64,000 bases of DNA from contig NZ_FPAZ01000002.1 of the NCBI RefSeq assembly GCF_900116435.1, positions 1 through 64,000 on the forward strand, written 5' to 3'. This document shows, one piece after another, positions 10,137 to 20,400 of the stretch; within the stretch, counting starts at the first letter, position 1; every line of letters begins with the position of its first letter. This stretch comes from Pseudoalteromonas lipolytica. Its GTDB lineage: Bacteria > Pseudomonadota > Gammaproteobacteria > Enterobacterales > Alteromonadaceae. Position numbers and translations under genes: made by a program. A model generated the notes under the pieces. It did not search any database. It saw nothing but the letters and a program-made list of their open reading frames with translations, and had not been told where the DNA came from.

Positions 10137-11486
10137 TTACTTGCGCGCATCCTTTAATAAGTCTGCAACAAGGAAGCCTAACTCTAATACCTGATCTGCA
10201 TTTAAACGTGGGTCACACTGCGTGCGGTAACGTTGAGCTAAATCTTCATCTGACAGCCCATATGCCCCACCTGTACATTCAGTTACATGTTGGCCGGTCA
10301 TCTCAAGGTGAACACCACCAGGGTATGAGCCTTCGGCTTTATGGACTGCAAAGAACTGGCTAATTTCACGAAGTATATTATTAAAGCTTCGTGTTTTATA
10401 TCCTGAGCTCGCTTTTTCAGTATTACCGTGCATCGGGTCTGAGCTCCAGATAACCTTGCGTCCTTCTTGCTGTACTTTACGAACAAGCGCTGGCAGTTTT
10501 TCTGGTAGAATGTCTGCACCCATGCGTGTGATTAATGTTAAGCGACCAGGGATATTATCTGGGTTAATTGCATCTATTAACTTAATCAACTCGTCAGGGT
10601 CCATGCCAGGACCTACTTTTACACCGATTGGGTTCTTAATACCTTTAAAGAACTCGATATGAGCATGATCTAATTGACGAGTTCGTTCACCAATCCACAC
10701 AAAGTGCGCAGAACAGTCATACCAATCACCTGATAAATGGTCTCGACGTGTTAGTGCTTCTTCGTAGCCAAGTAATAGCGCCTCGTGCGATGTAAATAAA
10801 TCTGTTTCTTTTAAACTTGGTGCAACCGTAGAGTCAATACCACATACTTCCATAAACTCAAGCGCATCTTGAATGCGATCTGCAAGTTGTTGGTACTTCT
10901 CTTTTAATGGATTTGCAGCAACAAAGCCCATATTCCAACGATTTACCTGATGCAAATCAGCAAGGCCACCTTGTGCAAATGCTCGTAATAAGTTTAACGT
11001 AGCCGCACTGTGGTGATAAGCAGTCATTAAACGTTGTGGATCGGGTATTCGTGCTTGTTCGGTGAATTCAAAATTATTTACAATATCACCACGATATGAA
11101 GGTAATGAAACCCCATCAATGGTTTCGTAATCTGACGAACGTGGCTTTGCGTATTGACCTGCCATGCGTGCAATCTTAACAACAGGGCATTTACCGCCAT
11201 AGGTTAAGACAACAGCCATCTGTAATAGAGTTTTAAATGTATCGCGAATATTGGCGGCATTAAAATCACTGAATGATTCAGCACAATCACCACCTTGAAG
11301 TAAAAAGGCACGTCCTTCACATACATCTTCTAATTGTTTAAATAAGCTACGCGTTTCTTCGGCAAACACTAAAGGCGGTGCGCTTTTTAATTGCCCTTCA
11401 ACTTGTTTAAGGGCTTCTTTATCTGGGTACTCTGGCTGCTGAAGTATCGGCAGATTTCTCCAGCTATCTGGGTTCCACGATTGCAT
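10137..11486 (-). CDS. Class II 3-deoxy-D-arabino-heptulosonate-7-phosphate synthase
   Basis: Catalyses the first step of the shikimate pathway, joining PEP and erythrose-4-phosphate. At 449 residues it is the plant/class II type rather than the AroF/G/H type. Landmarks are [19 protein letters not shown] at the N-terminus, [11 protein letters not shown] near 82, [14 protein letters not shown] near 124, [13 protein letters not shown] near 266 and [13 protein letters not shown] near 288. It sits about 430 bp from tus and is transcribed away from it. I found no recognisable attenuator. Confidence 0.93.
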   Translation of the reverse strand: MQSWNPDSWRNLPILQQPEYPDKEALKQVEGQLKSAPPLVFAEETRSLFKQLEDVCEGRAFLLQGGDCAESFSDFNAANIRDTFKTLLQMAVVLTYGGKCPVVKIARMAGQYAKPRSSDYETIDGVSLPSYRGDIVNNFEFTEQARIPDPQRLMTAYHHSAATLNLLRAFAQGGLADLHQVNRWNMGFVAANPLKEKYQQLADRIQDALEFMEVCGIDSTVAPSLKETDLFTSHEALLLGYEEALTRRDHLSGDWYDCSAHFVWIGERTRQLDHAHIEFFKGIKNPIGVKVGPGMDPDELIKLIDAINPDNIPGRLTLITRMGADILPEKLPALVRKVQQEGRKVIWSSDPMHGNTEKASSGYKTRSFNNILREISQFFAVHKAEGSYPGGVHLEMTGQHVTECTGGAYGLSDEDLAQRYRTQCDPRLNADQVLELGFLVADLLKDARK

Positions 11487-11687
11487 GTTCTTTCCTCATT
11501 CCTAACATAGACCGTTAATGAAAACTAACTTAATGCACAGGGTAAGTTCAAGGACTATATTCACCTATTTTCAATTATTTAGTTATTTGATAAACCAAAG
11601 CATCGATTGACTAGACACCAACTATATCATAGCTAATTAAAACAAAAGCTTAAGTTAGATTTGCATAATATGAGTGAGCAATAAAAA

Positions 11688-11702
11688 AAGAACACATCTT
11701 AC
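11688..11702 (+). repeat. Ter-like repeat a (AAGAACACATCTTAC)
   Basis: First of three copies of AAGAACACATC[TA]TAC in the 433-bp gap upstream of tus. Similarity to enterobacterial Ter (GNATGTTGTAACTA) is only partial and needs a gap. The Ter call rests on repetition and on position next to tus. Confidence 0.5.
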
Positions 11703-11800
11703 CTTTAATAAGACACAGTGTAACCTCAGCTTTACACTGAATTTAGATAAAAATAAACAGCAGATTGAAATATTAGAAAAGCATGCTAGGGGATATCATA

Positions 11801-11815
11801 AAGAACACATCATAC
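11801..11815 (+). repeat. Ter-like repeat b (AAGAACACATCATAC)
   Basis: Second copy, same orientation as the first, one mismatch. Apart from these repeats the 11487-11919 gap shows only AT-rich DNA. Confidence 0.5.
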
Positions 11816-11904
11816 TTATTTAAATGTAAGAGTTAGGTCAGCATATAAGAAATATTTATCCTTTAAATATCAAAGATGCTGAGGTAATATTAACTCATGT
11901 TAAA

Positions 11905-11919
11905 GTAAGATGTGTTCTT
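11905..11919 (-). repeat. Ter-like repeat c abutting the tus start codon
   Basis: On the + strand this reads GTAAGATGTGTTCTT, directly followed by the ATG of tus. It is inverted relative to the other two copies. A Ter site overlapping the tus promoter is how E. coli tus represses itself; occupancy here would block transcription or translation initiation. Confidence 0.55.
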
Positions 11920-12795
11920 ATGGCTTCTAAATTAGAAATTCGTAGTCAATTTGATTTAGTCAGCGAATTAACCCAATTATTTTGCGATGATCTAAAACAA
12001 GTTGGTTTTAAAAAAGCGTTTTATTATCAATTACCAGAAACGGATATTAACGATGAGAAAAAAATACCCTCACTGATTCCTGTCAAAAAGTTCGAAGGTG
12101 ATGAAGCGCACAAATTAATTATTAACTCGTATTTAGACCTTTATAAAAAACCTGGGATTAGTAGTCGGGTTTTAAAACGTCATCCTGGGTTATTGGTACT
12201 TCATGATGTTGATAAAAATCAACTTACAGCCCGTATTCAACAATTGAACAAAGCAAAAGCTGACTTTAAAAACTGTATACTCGCTATCGATAATAATGAT
12301 GCTCGATTTGAAGCAGTGCATAACGCTGTACCAAATTTAATTACGCTTGCAGCATATCGTAAAATTCATTTTGAAACTGAATCACCCTACTCGGTCAGGT
12401 TCACATGGATGCACAAACATGCAACTAAAACTTTATCCAAAAAAATGGCATTGGCCATGCTTGATAAATCGGCGAGTTACTCTAACCCTAGAATGATAGA
12501 TCAACATACTTGGCAATCTCTTGTTGCACAAGAACAAAGCCGTGTTGCGAGTTTAAATGATAAAGATAAATTAAGAATTCGAAGACCTACCCGTGTTAGT
12601 CCACAAGTTAATGTGCGATACACTGCTCAAAACCGATATCATGTGAGTGCCGCATTACCATTCATTCTTATAAATCCAGAACCGGATGTAAAACTTGGTG
12701 CACTAAATGATTATCAAAAACCTGAGAGTCATCCACGTAAAAAAGAATATGACTTTTTAGTAGATCGACTTTATTTGGAACAAGTAACAGATTGA
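11920..12795 (+). CDS. tus: Tus-like DNA replication terminus site-binding protein
   Basis: A 291-residue homologue of the contrahelicase Tus, which binds Ter DNA and stops the DnaB helicase from one side. I compared it from memory with E. coli Tus (309 residues). Matching blocks are VHNAVPNLITLAAYR (Tus VHRHLPGLITLNAYR), SVRFTWMHKHATKTL (LRFGWANKHIIKNL), ALAMLDKS, TWQSLVAQEQSRVASLNDKDKL and RIRRPTRVSPQVNVRY (KIKRPVKVQPIARVWY), in the same order. The gene faces rep and lies about 1.4 kb from the origin repeats. This placement suggests it arrests the fork leaving the origin leftwards. Confidence in homology is high; polarity is inferred. Confidence 0.88.
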   Translation: MASKLEIRSQFDLVSELTQLFCDDLKQVGFKKAFYYQLPETDINDEKKIPSLIPVKKFEGDEAHKLIINSYLDLYKKPGISSRVLKRHPGLLVLHDVDKNQLTARIQQLNKAKADFKNCILAIDNNDARFEAVHNAVPNLITLAAYRKIHFETESPYSVRFTWMHKHATKTLSKKMALAMLDKSASYSNPRMIDQHTWQSLVAQEQSRVASLNDKDKLRIRRPTRVSPQVNVRYTAQNRYHVSAALPFILINPEPDVKLGALNDYQKPESHPRKKEYDFLVDRLYLEQVTD

Positions 12796-12802
12796 TTATG
12801 TT

Positions 12803-12826
12803 AAAAAGGCCACTTTAGTGGCCTTT
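12803..12826. terminator. Bidirectional terminator between tus and rep
   Basis: AAAGGCCACT-TTAGTGGCCTTT forms a near-perfect stem with A/T flanks between the two convergent genes. Confidence 0.8.
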
Positions 12827-12861
12827 AACATGTAACAGTATTGGAGATAAGAAATATAAAT

Positions 12862-14076
12862 TTAATCTTCGACTATTTCTTCTATTTTATCTTCATCAAT
12901 TAACACAGCATTCTCAACGATACGTTTACCGCCTTGAATTTCAATTCGTTTATTGTGTTTATTGAGCGCTAAAATTTCATCACAAAATTGATCAGACGGA
13001 TGCATTTCGTATGTGTAATCAATAATATTACCCGTTTTATCATCTTTCACATTTGTGATGTTGTATTCTGATATCGCGCCTTTTTCTATTAAATCTTTCA
13101 TCGTTGTGGTCATATCACGACGTAACGCTTTTAATTTATTCTCAGTGATTTCATCTGTCGAATAAATTGAGCCGTACTTTTCCATGATTGATAACAATCT
13201 AAAATGATATGTCTTACCTGGCGCAGCATAACGCCAAAGATGATACAAACGTAACATCATCCAGCGAGATAAACCGCGTTTCAGTTCTTGAGCACTATTA
13301 AAATAATAGCCTTTGTACTCAAGGTTATCGATCATGTTATGAACAAACGCATTTAAACATGCCACACATTTTACATTACCGCCCTGTCCTTTTTTACCGC
13401 TAAAGTGAAGCGACGATAAAAAGTTCATGTTCGACTCGTAAAATGAATCATCAATATCAGAGTTGCGCGTGTCAGTTGCAGAATATTTAAATGACAACTT
13501 AGAACCTTGAAGAGCTTCAAGCGATTCTTTAATCTGCGGATACGGCATTGATTGACCAACCGCTTTTAATTCTTGTGCCAACTCATTCATTGAAAAAACA
13601 ACCGCGTATTGAATACCCGATTTAAAATTAATTTTTACAATTTTACCTTTAGAGGCCAAACGTATTAATGCACGTTCAACTTTTTCTTCACGATCGGATG
13701 GCCATACTAAATACTCAATGTCTTCACCATCTTTCCGTGTGCTGACAACTGCTGGGGTAATTTTAATTTCGCCATCATAGAGAATCCCATCAACTTTTTC
13801 TGAAATTCTTCTTGTAACAATTGTCTTTTTTGGTGCTTCTTCAACCGGAAGCTTTTTATGACCTGAACGAACAAAACGTCCCCACAAATCATAATGATTA
13901 AAGGTATTTGAGTAAGCTCTCAAACCATGTGCTGCATTTTCAATTGAAACGCGCACATCTTTGTTGTCTGTAAACAGTGCAAGACTTTCATTATCGATTG
14001 CACTTTCCACCCCATGGATTTGCCCGCGTAATGTATCGGGGAGGTTATCCACTGAGATGTTGACCTTTCGGCTCAT
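12862..14076 (-). CDS. Replication initiator protein of a plasmid/chromid-type origin
   Basis: A protein of about 404 residues that I take to be the initiator of this replicon. It is the first gene beside the repeat-rich origin, is divergent from parA and has a basic central region. The section around residues 135-250 and 270-380 is compatible with two winged-helix domains as in Rep_3-type initiators (SRWMMLRLYHLWRYAAPGKTYHF near 285 resembles the family helix). No ATPase or primase motif is visible. Start: ATG 14076 (MSRKVNIS) after GGAAATAAGAACA; an upstream GTG at 14118 lacks a ribosome site. The exact family is not certain. Confidence 0.75.
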   Translation of the reverse strand: MSRKVNISVDNLPDTLRGQIHGVESAIDNESLALFTDNKDVRVSIENAAHGLRAYSNTFNHYDLWGRFVRSGHKKLPVEEAPKKTIVTRRISEKVDGILYDGEIKITPAVVSTRKDGEDIEYLVWPSDREEKVERALIRLASKGKIVKINFKSGIQYAVVFSMNELAQELKAVGQSMPYPQIKESLEALQGSKLSFKYSATDTRNSDIDDSFYESNMNFLSSLHFSGKKGQGGNVKCVACLNAFVHNMIDNLEYKGYYFNSAQELKRGLSRWMMLRLYHLWRYAAPGKTYHFRLLSIMEKYGSIYSTDEITENKLKALRRDMTTTMKDLIEKGAISEYNITNVKDDKTGNIIDYTYEMHPSDQFCDEILALNKHNKRIEIQGGKRIVENAVLIDEDKIEEIVED

Positions 14077-14145
14077 TGTTCTTATTTCCAATTTTTCTTC
14101 GACAGTTAATAACAACACATAAAACTTAAAAAGTTAAATGTTTAA

Positions 14146-14612
14146 GTTAGTATAAACTTGATCCGATCTGAAATATTTTCTTGAGATCAGTTTTATACTA
14201 ACTAGATTAATTCTAGAACTTTTCAGATCAGATTTTTACTAAGTTATAGTGTATGGGTCAAAATTTTACTAACTCAGTGAATATTATGTCATGTTAAAAT
14301 TCATTTTCAGGTCAAAAAACACGACACATAAACCCATTTTTACAAAAGCATGTGGATAAATGCTTACTGAGTTAGCATAGATCTGATCTGTACCAACTAT
14401 AGATCAGATCTATACTAACAAAATGCACTATTCTGATTTTGCTTCAGTGCATAACTCTCTAATTTAGTTAGTAAAATCGTGATCTACAGCAGTAAAAATG
14501 TGCATAAACTAGTGACTAACCTGTGCATAACTAAGCAGCTGGTTTTTTAGTTAGTATTAAGCTGATCTGCGAGTTATAAGAGATCTGATCTTAACCAAGT
14601 AAAAACATGATC
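14146..14612. repeat. Origin iterons: about eleven copies of an 18-mer GATC-N8-ACTAAC
   Basis: Copies reading GATC first on the + strand start at 14185, 14226, 14256 (GGTC variant), 14380, 14402 and 14582; inverted copies (GTTAGT-N8-GATC) start at 14146, 14371, 14467, 14550 and 14595 (weak). The best form is GATCACGATTTTACTAAC. The spacing of 18 bp is invariant. Sites at 14371-14419 overlap in a dyad. Every good copy contains a Dam site, as RctB-bound repeats of Vibrio do. Confidence 0.9.
14351..14530. promoter_or_regulatory. Three DnaA boxes in the origin
   Basis: Perfect matches to TGTGNATAA occur at 14351-14359 (TGTGGATAA), 14499-14507 and 14522-14530 (both TGTGCATAA), with a near match AGTGCATAA at 14446-14454. 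They are interspersed with the 18-mers, which supports this gap being the replication origin. Confidence 0.85.
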
Positions 14613-14790
14613 TGCTTTTTTAAATAATATTCTGGTTAATCAGTAACATAGATTGCTATTTTAGCACGTTAAACTTATATACCTATATCTTTAACCAATT
14701 CTAATCTTACTTATTTATACTTAGCTTCAATTAGATTACAAATTTTTCTTAAATGTCTTATTAATAAAAGGCATGTCGTACAAAATAGTT
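14613..14790. other. AT-rich candidate DNA-unwinding region of the origin
   Basis: The 14119-14846 gap ends, on the parA side, with about 180 bp that lack GATC repeats and are very AT-rich, with runs such as TTTTTTAAATAATATT and TTAAACTTATATACC. This is the likely melting region. No gene is visible here. Confidence 0.5.
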
Positions 14791-14791
14791 G

Positions 14792-14820
14792 TTTACAGCA
14801 ATTTGAATGGACATTATACT
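14792..14820 (+). promoter_or_regulatory. Sigma-70-type promoter of parAB
   Basis: TTTACA at 14792-14797 and TATACT at 14815-14820 are separated by exactly 17 bp, 27 bp before the parA ATG. Confidence 0.7.
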
Positions 14821-14846
14821 TAAAGCATAACTTTGAGGAAGAAAGT

Positions 14847-16085
14847 ATGTCTATTAATAATAATGCGCTAGCCACTTACCGGTTACTAAAAGCAACAGCT
14901 GAAGTTGCTGAAAAATCGCTAGAAGGACGTATCCAACATTATCGTGCTCATCTTAAATCGGAAGAAAAAGAACTTCGCACCTATACTCAAAAAGCCGCAG
15001 CAGATCTTTTAGGCTGTAATAACAGAACGTTAAAGCGACGTCATGATAATGGTGACTTTGATGAATTAAACATCAAACGAGGTGCAAATGGACATTATGC
15101 CTATACGCTAGTCAATATTTTCGCTATGGCAGATATCATGGATATCAAGCCAGATCACCGCACAACAGATGACAAACTACAAGTTATTGTCATTAACTCT
15201 TTGAAAGGTGGCTGTGGTAAAACAACCAGCATGGTTAATATTGCAGCGGCCCTCGCTACAACCAATATTAAACGGTATCGAATTGGTATTATTGACTTAG
15301 ATCCACAAGGCTCATCATCGAGTTTCTTCCCGCCAAGTGAACCAGATCCAATTACTGTGGGTGACTTAATGCGTGATTGCATTGAGCTTGAAGAAAATGA
15401 AACGTGGGACGAACTTGTTACTAATTCATTTTTACCGACTCACATTCCCAATATTCGTATTTTACCTTCTGGTATGGATGATTTTTATTTTGAACATGAA
15501 ACAGCCACACTGTTAAAAGATAGTTCAAGTTACGATAAAACACGTCACTATCATAAATTATTAGAAAAAGTGATTGAGCCTGTAAAAGATCAATTTGATA
15601 TTATTTTAATCGATACAGCTCCATCACTTAACTTTATGTTTTATAACGCTTTAATGGCTTCAACATCGATGCTTATTCCTGTTCATCCTGAAGCTGTTGA
15701 TTTTGATGCAAACAATAAATACTTAAAACGTTTAGGCGAGATCTATCACACGGTTGCTGCTTTAGGGCATCAAGGATGGGATTTTATGCAGTTTCTCGTT
15801 ACAAATTACGTGAAAGGCAATCATTCACAACGCGATATTGTTAAAGACGTGCGCAGTGCCTTTGGACGTCAAGTTATGAGTTACCCAATAAACCATAGCT
15901 CCGCTATCACGGCGAGTTCATCGTCTTTTAATACCATATTTGACCAAAAAACGTCTGACAGTCTCGCAAGTAGAGAATCATTACTACGTGCTCAAGAGAA
16001 TATTAAAGATGTGGTTGATGAGCTTGAAATGTTGATTCGTTCTAACTGGCAATCAACCCAATCAAAATTGAATACAGCTAAGTAA
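14847..16085 (+). CDS. parA: ParA partition ATPase (type Ia, with N-terminal HTH)
   Basis: A 412-residue partition ATPase. An N-terminal DNA-binding region (TQKAAADLLGCNNRTLKRR, residues about 47-65) precedes the ATPase, as in P1 ParA and F SopA, so it probably also represses its own promoter. The deviant Walker A KGGCGKTT is near residue 120, the switch region DLDPQGSSSSFF near 152 and Walker B IILIDTAPSLNF near 252. GAGGAAGAAAGT gives a strong ribosome site. parB follows after 5 bp. It drives segregation of the replicon. Confidence 0.94.
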   Translation: MSINNNALATYRLLKATAEVAEKSLEGRIQHYRAHLKSEEKELRTYTQKAAADLLGCNNRTLKRRHDNGDFDELNIKRGANGHYAYTLVNIFAMADIMDIKPDHRTTDDKLQVIVINSLKGGCGKTTSMVNIAAALATTNIKRYRIGIIDLDPQGSSSSFFPPSEPDPITVGDLMRDCIELEENETWDELVTNSFLPTHIPNIRILPSGMDDFYFEHETATLLKDSSSYDKTRHYHKLLEKVIEPVKDQFDIILIDTAPSLNFMFYNALMASTSMLIPVHPEAVDFDANNKYLKRLGEIYHTVAALGHQGWDFMQFLVTNYVKGNHSQRDIVKDVRSAFGRQVMSYPINHSSAITASSSSFNTIFDQKTSDSLASRESLLRAQENIKDVVDELEMLIRSNWQSTQSKLNTAK

Positions 16086-16090
16086 GGTAA

Positions 16091-17062
16091 ATGATTAAGA
16101 TGGCTAAAAAACGTAAAAATGATACCAGCTTAGATCCTTTTTCAACGTCAATTGAAAGCAGCAGTCTAGATGCTTTACTTGAACAAGCCAATGCTGGCGA
16201 TGTTATTAGCATGCCCGCGCCAAGTGATCCTACGCGCCAAATTACCCTGGTATGTAAAGTCATTCCAAGTTCTGAAATCGAATCTAAAACTAAAGTGTAT
16301 GGCAAGAACCGTCGAGTTCAGTCGTTACTGAATGAAAAATCGGTGGCTGATATTTTACCGGCTATCGCTGAAGACGGACGAAACCAACACCCTGCCCTTT
16401 GCTGGGATAAAGGCACTGAAATGCTTGTTTTAGCCGGCTCGCGTCGTCGCAAAGCGTGTATTTTAAGTGGTTCGGACTATTTAGTGCTAAGTTCAGAAGA
16501 TTTCACTGAACAAGATGCAAAAATACTTGCGGTCTCTTCTGATCAATACATTGCCCCCAGTCTGTGGGAGCTTGGACAAGCTTATCAGCAAACCCGTGAT
16601 GAATTAATTGCAGAAGGCAAAAAGGGCTCGTACCGTGAGATTGCAGCAATTGAAGGGGTATCACATACAGCAATAGCGGATGCCATTAAAGCCTATGAAA
16701 ATTTACCCGCTTCTGTACTGAGCCTCTACCCAACAGCGAATCATGTTGGCCGAGAAGTGGCTAAAAAGCTTATTGCGGCGAAAGAGCGTGACGAGCAGGC
16801 ATTCACTCGCCTTGTAAGTGAAATCAGCACTGACAGCGAAATAAACGCCATAAGCAGTGATGATAAGCGTGCGCTAGCCATTACTAAGTACTTAACAGTC
16901 GAACCCGCTACGCCAAGCCGTCGTGAATCACTCATAGAAAGTGAATTTGTGACCGTACAGAGAAACATTAAAAGCGGTGATTTATCGGTAAAAATCGATA
17001 ATAAAGTGATGACTGACAAGCGTTTAGAGCAGCTTACTAAGTTATTAAATAGCTTTAATTAG
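16091..17062 (+). CDS. parB: ParB partition protein
   Basis: A 323-residue centromere-binding protein. It has the ParB N-terminal domain with LAGSRRRKACIL near residue 117 (the arginine-rich box used for CTP and DNA contact) and a helix-turn-helix YREIAAIEGVSHTAIADAI near 180. A second ATG at 16100 (MAKKRKNDT) is an equally good start. The TAA stop directly precedes a run of 18-mers. Whether ParB or Rep binds the 18-mer cannot be told from sequence; no other clear parS is seen. Confidence 0.93.
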   Translation: MIKMAKKRKNDTSLDPFSTSIESSSLDALLEQANAGDVISMPAPSDPTRQITLVCKVIPSSEIESKTKVYGKNRRVQSLLNEKSVADILPAIAEDGRNQHPALCWDKGTEMLVLAGSRRRKACILSGSDYLVLSSEDFTEQDAKILAVSSDQYIAPSLWELGQAYQQTRDELIAEGKKGSYREIAAIEGVSHTAIADAIKAYENLPASVLSLYPTANHVGREVAKKLIAAKERDEQAFTRLVSEISTDSEINAISSDDKRALAITKYLTVEPATPSRRESLIESEFVTVQRNIKSGDLSVKIDNKVMTDKRLEQLTKLLNSFN

Positions 17063-17257
17063 TTAGTAAAATAGCGATCTGTCACGCTTTTATTGTTAGT
17101 AAAAGCGTGATCTCTTACCCTATTTTGTTAGTAAAATACTGATCTAAATATCTTAAAATTTGCTCAATTCGCATCCATAGATCAGATTTTTACTAACTAT
17201 CTGCCCCTTTACAGGCTATTTAAGCCTTTTCACTCTTTCCTTAGTAAAAAAGTGATC
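17062..17257. repeat. Five further 18-mers downstream of parB
   Basis: Copies start at 17062, 17095 and 17127 (GTTAGTAAAA-type, inverted), 17180 (GATC first) and 17240 (CTTAGT variant). All keep the 18-bp length and the GATC. The remaining 17258-17478 gap holds no gene or further repeat that I can see. Confidence 0.9.
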
Positions 17258-17478
17258 TGTAAAGGCCCTGCCTTGTTATTAAGTTGTTTATATCTTGTGC
17301 GTTTGTTGTTCGTTAAATAGTCGAGCCCTCTTCTTTGGCTGTATTTTTTTAGACAAAAACATAATTTTACCAACTAATCAGCTCCAACCAGTCCGAAATA
17401 AAGGAATAGTGCTTTAGCTGGGCGCTGATAGATCATATACTGGCAGAATTATTTTTTGTTTTTACTGTTAAAAGCGTT

Positions 17479-20400
17479 ATGTCTGCTAACTTATCCAAAA
17501 ATGACTTATTAGCTATCTTTGAAGAAATCAAACAAGAGCAAGAAACACAGTTTCCGCTGTCAGAGCGATTCATCAAGCAGCTATTTAAGCCGCATGTGCT
17601 AAGTAAAGCAAAAGAGTACCATCAGAACGGCCAAATCAATTGGCTTGAGCATAGTAGTGACTTTAGTGTGATTGATGCTTCTATGTTTGGTAACGAAGGG
17701 AATACTTTTACCCAGCATATCGAGATCAGTAAATTACCAACCGGATTTTCAGTTGATTCACATTGTACGTGTGGTTCAAAAACAAAGTGCCGTCATATTG
17801 CTGCGGTTTTGCTTAAATTAAAAATTGAGCATTCAGGCGATTATGGTGAGGACTATATTATTAATGATTGGTTTAGTGAGCTAAAGACGCTAAAGCAATC
17901 AACAACCGACACAGCAAAACATGTATTATTATTTGTTTTAGATGTTGAAAAATCGGCTGTTACCCTTACCCCTAAAATTGCTAATTATGATCCTGAGCAT
18001 AACTACACATTGGGCCGTAATTTAACAGAACAACAATTAAATAGCTTTGTTACACCGACTGATTTACTCGAAACTGACTTTAGATTATATAGTTGGATCC
18101 GCTCTCAAAACGCGCTCGGTAAGCTTGAGTTGAAAGGCTCATGGGGCTTTGCGGCATTACAACAACTTATAGCGACACAACGATTATTTTTAGGCCGTTC
18201 TCGCCAGGCTATTAAAGCAGATACCATGCAAGCCTTAGAATTTAGCTGGCAGCAAAATAGTGATTTAACCTCATTATCTTTGTCACTAGCAGGGCAAGAT
18301 AATTGGTTGTTACTCAAAACGACACCCCCGACTTACCTAGATCCAGACACACTTAAAATTGGCCGTATCCGAACTCCTTTGACTGCAGATGAAATTGCGT
18401 TATTGGCTAACATGCCTGCGATACACAACGAAAACTTTGATCGTGTATACCAACAACTCAATGACAATTTTGGTGAGGGTGTTATTCCGCATGCATTTAA
18501 GCAAAGTAAAAAGAATCAATCACGTTCTGTCTTTCCCGTTATAAGCATACGCAACGATGAGGGAAACATTGGTCTATCGCTTCAATTTAACTATCAAAAT
18601 TCACTTTACGAACTAAGCCAAGCCCCCGAGGGGATTATTAATCAATCGCTTGAGAATACCGTTGTTAATGAGCTAACGAACTTAGGGTTTGAATTTTGTA
18701 AAGGGGCTTTACAAACCGAGTTTGTATTTAATAAACAATCAGTTATACATGCACACTGGTTGAAATTCGAAATTATCCCTACCCTGCTTAAACGCGGCTG
18801 GAAAATTAATGATGAACTTGATGTTAGCAAAGCATTAAAGCAAATATCGCTTCAAGTTGAGCGAGGAAAAGGTCATCAAATAGTTAGTAAAATCGTGATC
18901 TCTGGTGTAAAAACGCAGCAACTTTTTACAGCGGATAACAATTTTCAGTCTCTCAATCGTCAAAGTGAACGTTATTATTATTTCAGCGTAGGTAAACGTT
19001 TTGCTGTTGTTGATAAGTTAGCGATTACTCAGCTTAATGAATACCGCGAACGTTTTGAGCATATAAAAACGCGTGATGAAATACTCATGCCATTGTCATT
19101 TTTACCCCAGTTAATCGCCCAAAAAGCAATTAAAGTCAGTATTGTTGATGATGCCCTTGATGCATATTTAACTGAATTAACGAACACCCGTCCGGTGGTT
19201 AAAAAGTCCGATATTCAGGGATTGAATGACGGTGTACAACTTCGAGAGTATCAGCAACATGGTGTTGATTGGCTTAACTTTTTAAAACGTCATCAGTTGG
19301 GGGGTATTTTGGCTGATGACATGGGATTGGGTAAAACCTTACAAGTTATTGCCTTTTTAGCGAATGCCAAACAACGGCCTCAAGCTGGCCCTACTTTAAT
19401 TGTTTGCCCGACCAGCTTGGTAGGAAATTGGCAAAATGAAATTAATAAGTTTGCGTGTAACCTTAAAATCACCACCGTATTTGGTTCGTTACGAAACGAG
19501 CAACTCCAGCAGTTATCGCAGGCCGATTGCATTTTAACAACGTACCCTTTGTTAAAACGTGATATTGCATATTACTCGCCACTGTATTTTGAAAACATCA
19601 TTCTGGATGAAGCCCAGTACATTAAAAATGATGCCGCGCAGGTATCGCGTTTGGTTAAGCGCCTTAATGCCGATTTTAAATTGTGCTTAAGTGGCACGCC
19701 TATCGAAAATAACCTGTTTGAGCTTAAGTCGTTGCTCGACTTTGCAATGCCCTCACTCCTGGGCTCGCAAGCGCACTTTAAAACATATTTTCAAACACCT
19801 ATTGAGCGCGATAACGATGTTAAACGAGCCGATGAACTTAAATCGCTGATCATGCCTTTTATTTTACGCCGAACAAAAGCGCAGGTAACGCAAGAACTTC
19901 CCGAGAAAACAGAGCTGGTTAAAGAGTTTGAGTTCGAAGCGAAACAAAAAGAAATTTACACCGGTATAACGCAATCGCTAGAGCAAAAGCTGGTTGACTT
20001 GTTTGCCCAACAAGGTGTGCAAAAGAGTAAGCTTGCGTTTTTGGACGCGTTACTAAAATTAAGACAAATTTGTTGTCATCCCAAACTTATTGATCCAACA
20101 ACTCAGGCGGGTAGTGCAAAGCTTGAATGGCTCTCTAAGCATTTACCCGTTATGTTAAGTGAAGGTCGTAAAGTTATTATATTTAGCCAGTTTACGACCG
20201 CTTTAGATGTGATTGCAGAACGTTTAGGTGAGTTAGGAATTACTTTTAGTATGTTGACCGGTCAAACTCGACATCGCAGTCGTGTTATTGAAGAGTTTAC
20301 CGAAGGTGAATCGTCAGTCTTTTTAATAAGCCTAAAAGCCGGTGGCACCGGGTTAAATTTAACCCAAGCAGATACCGTGATTCACTTTGACCCATGGTGG

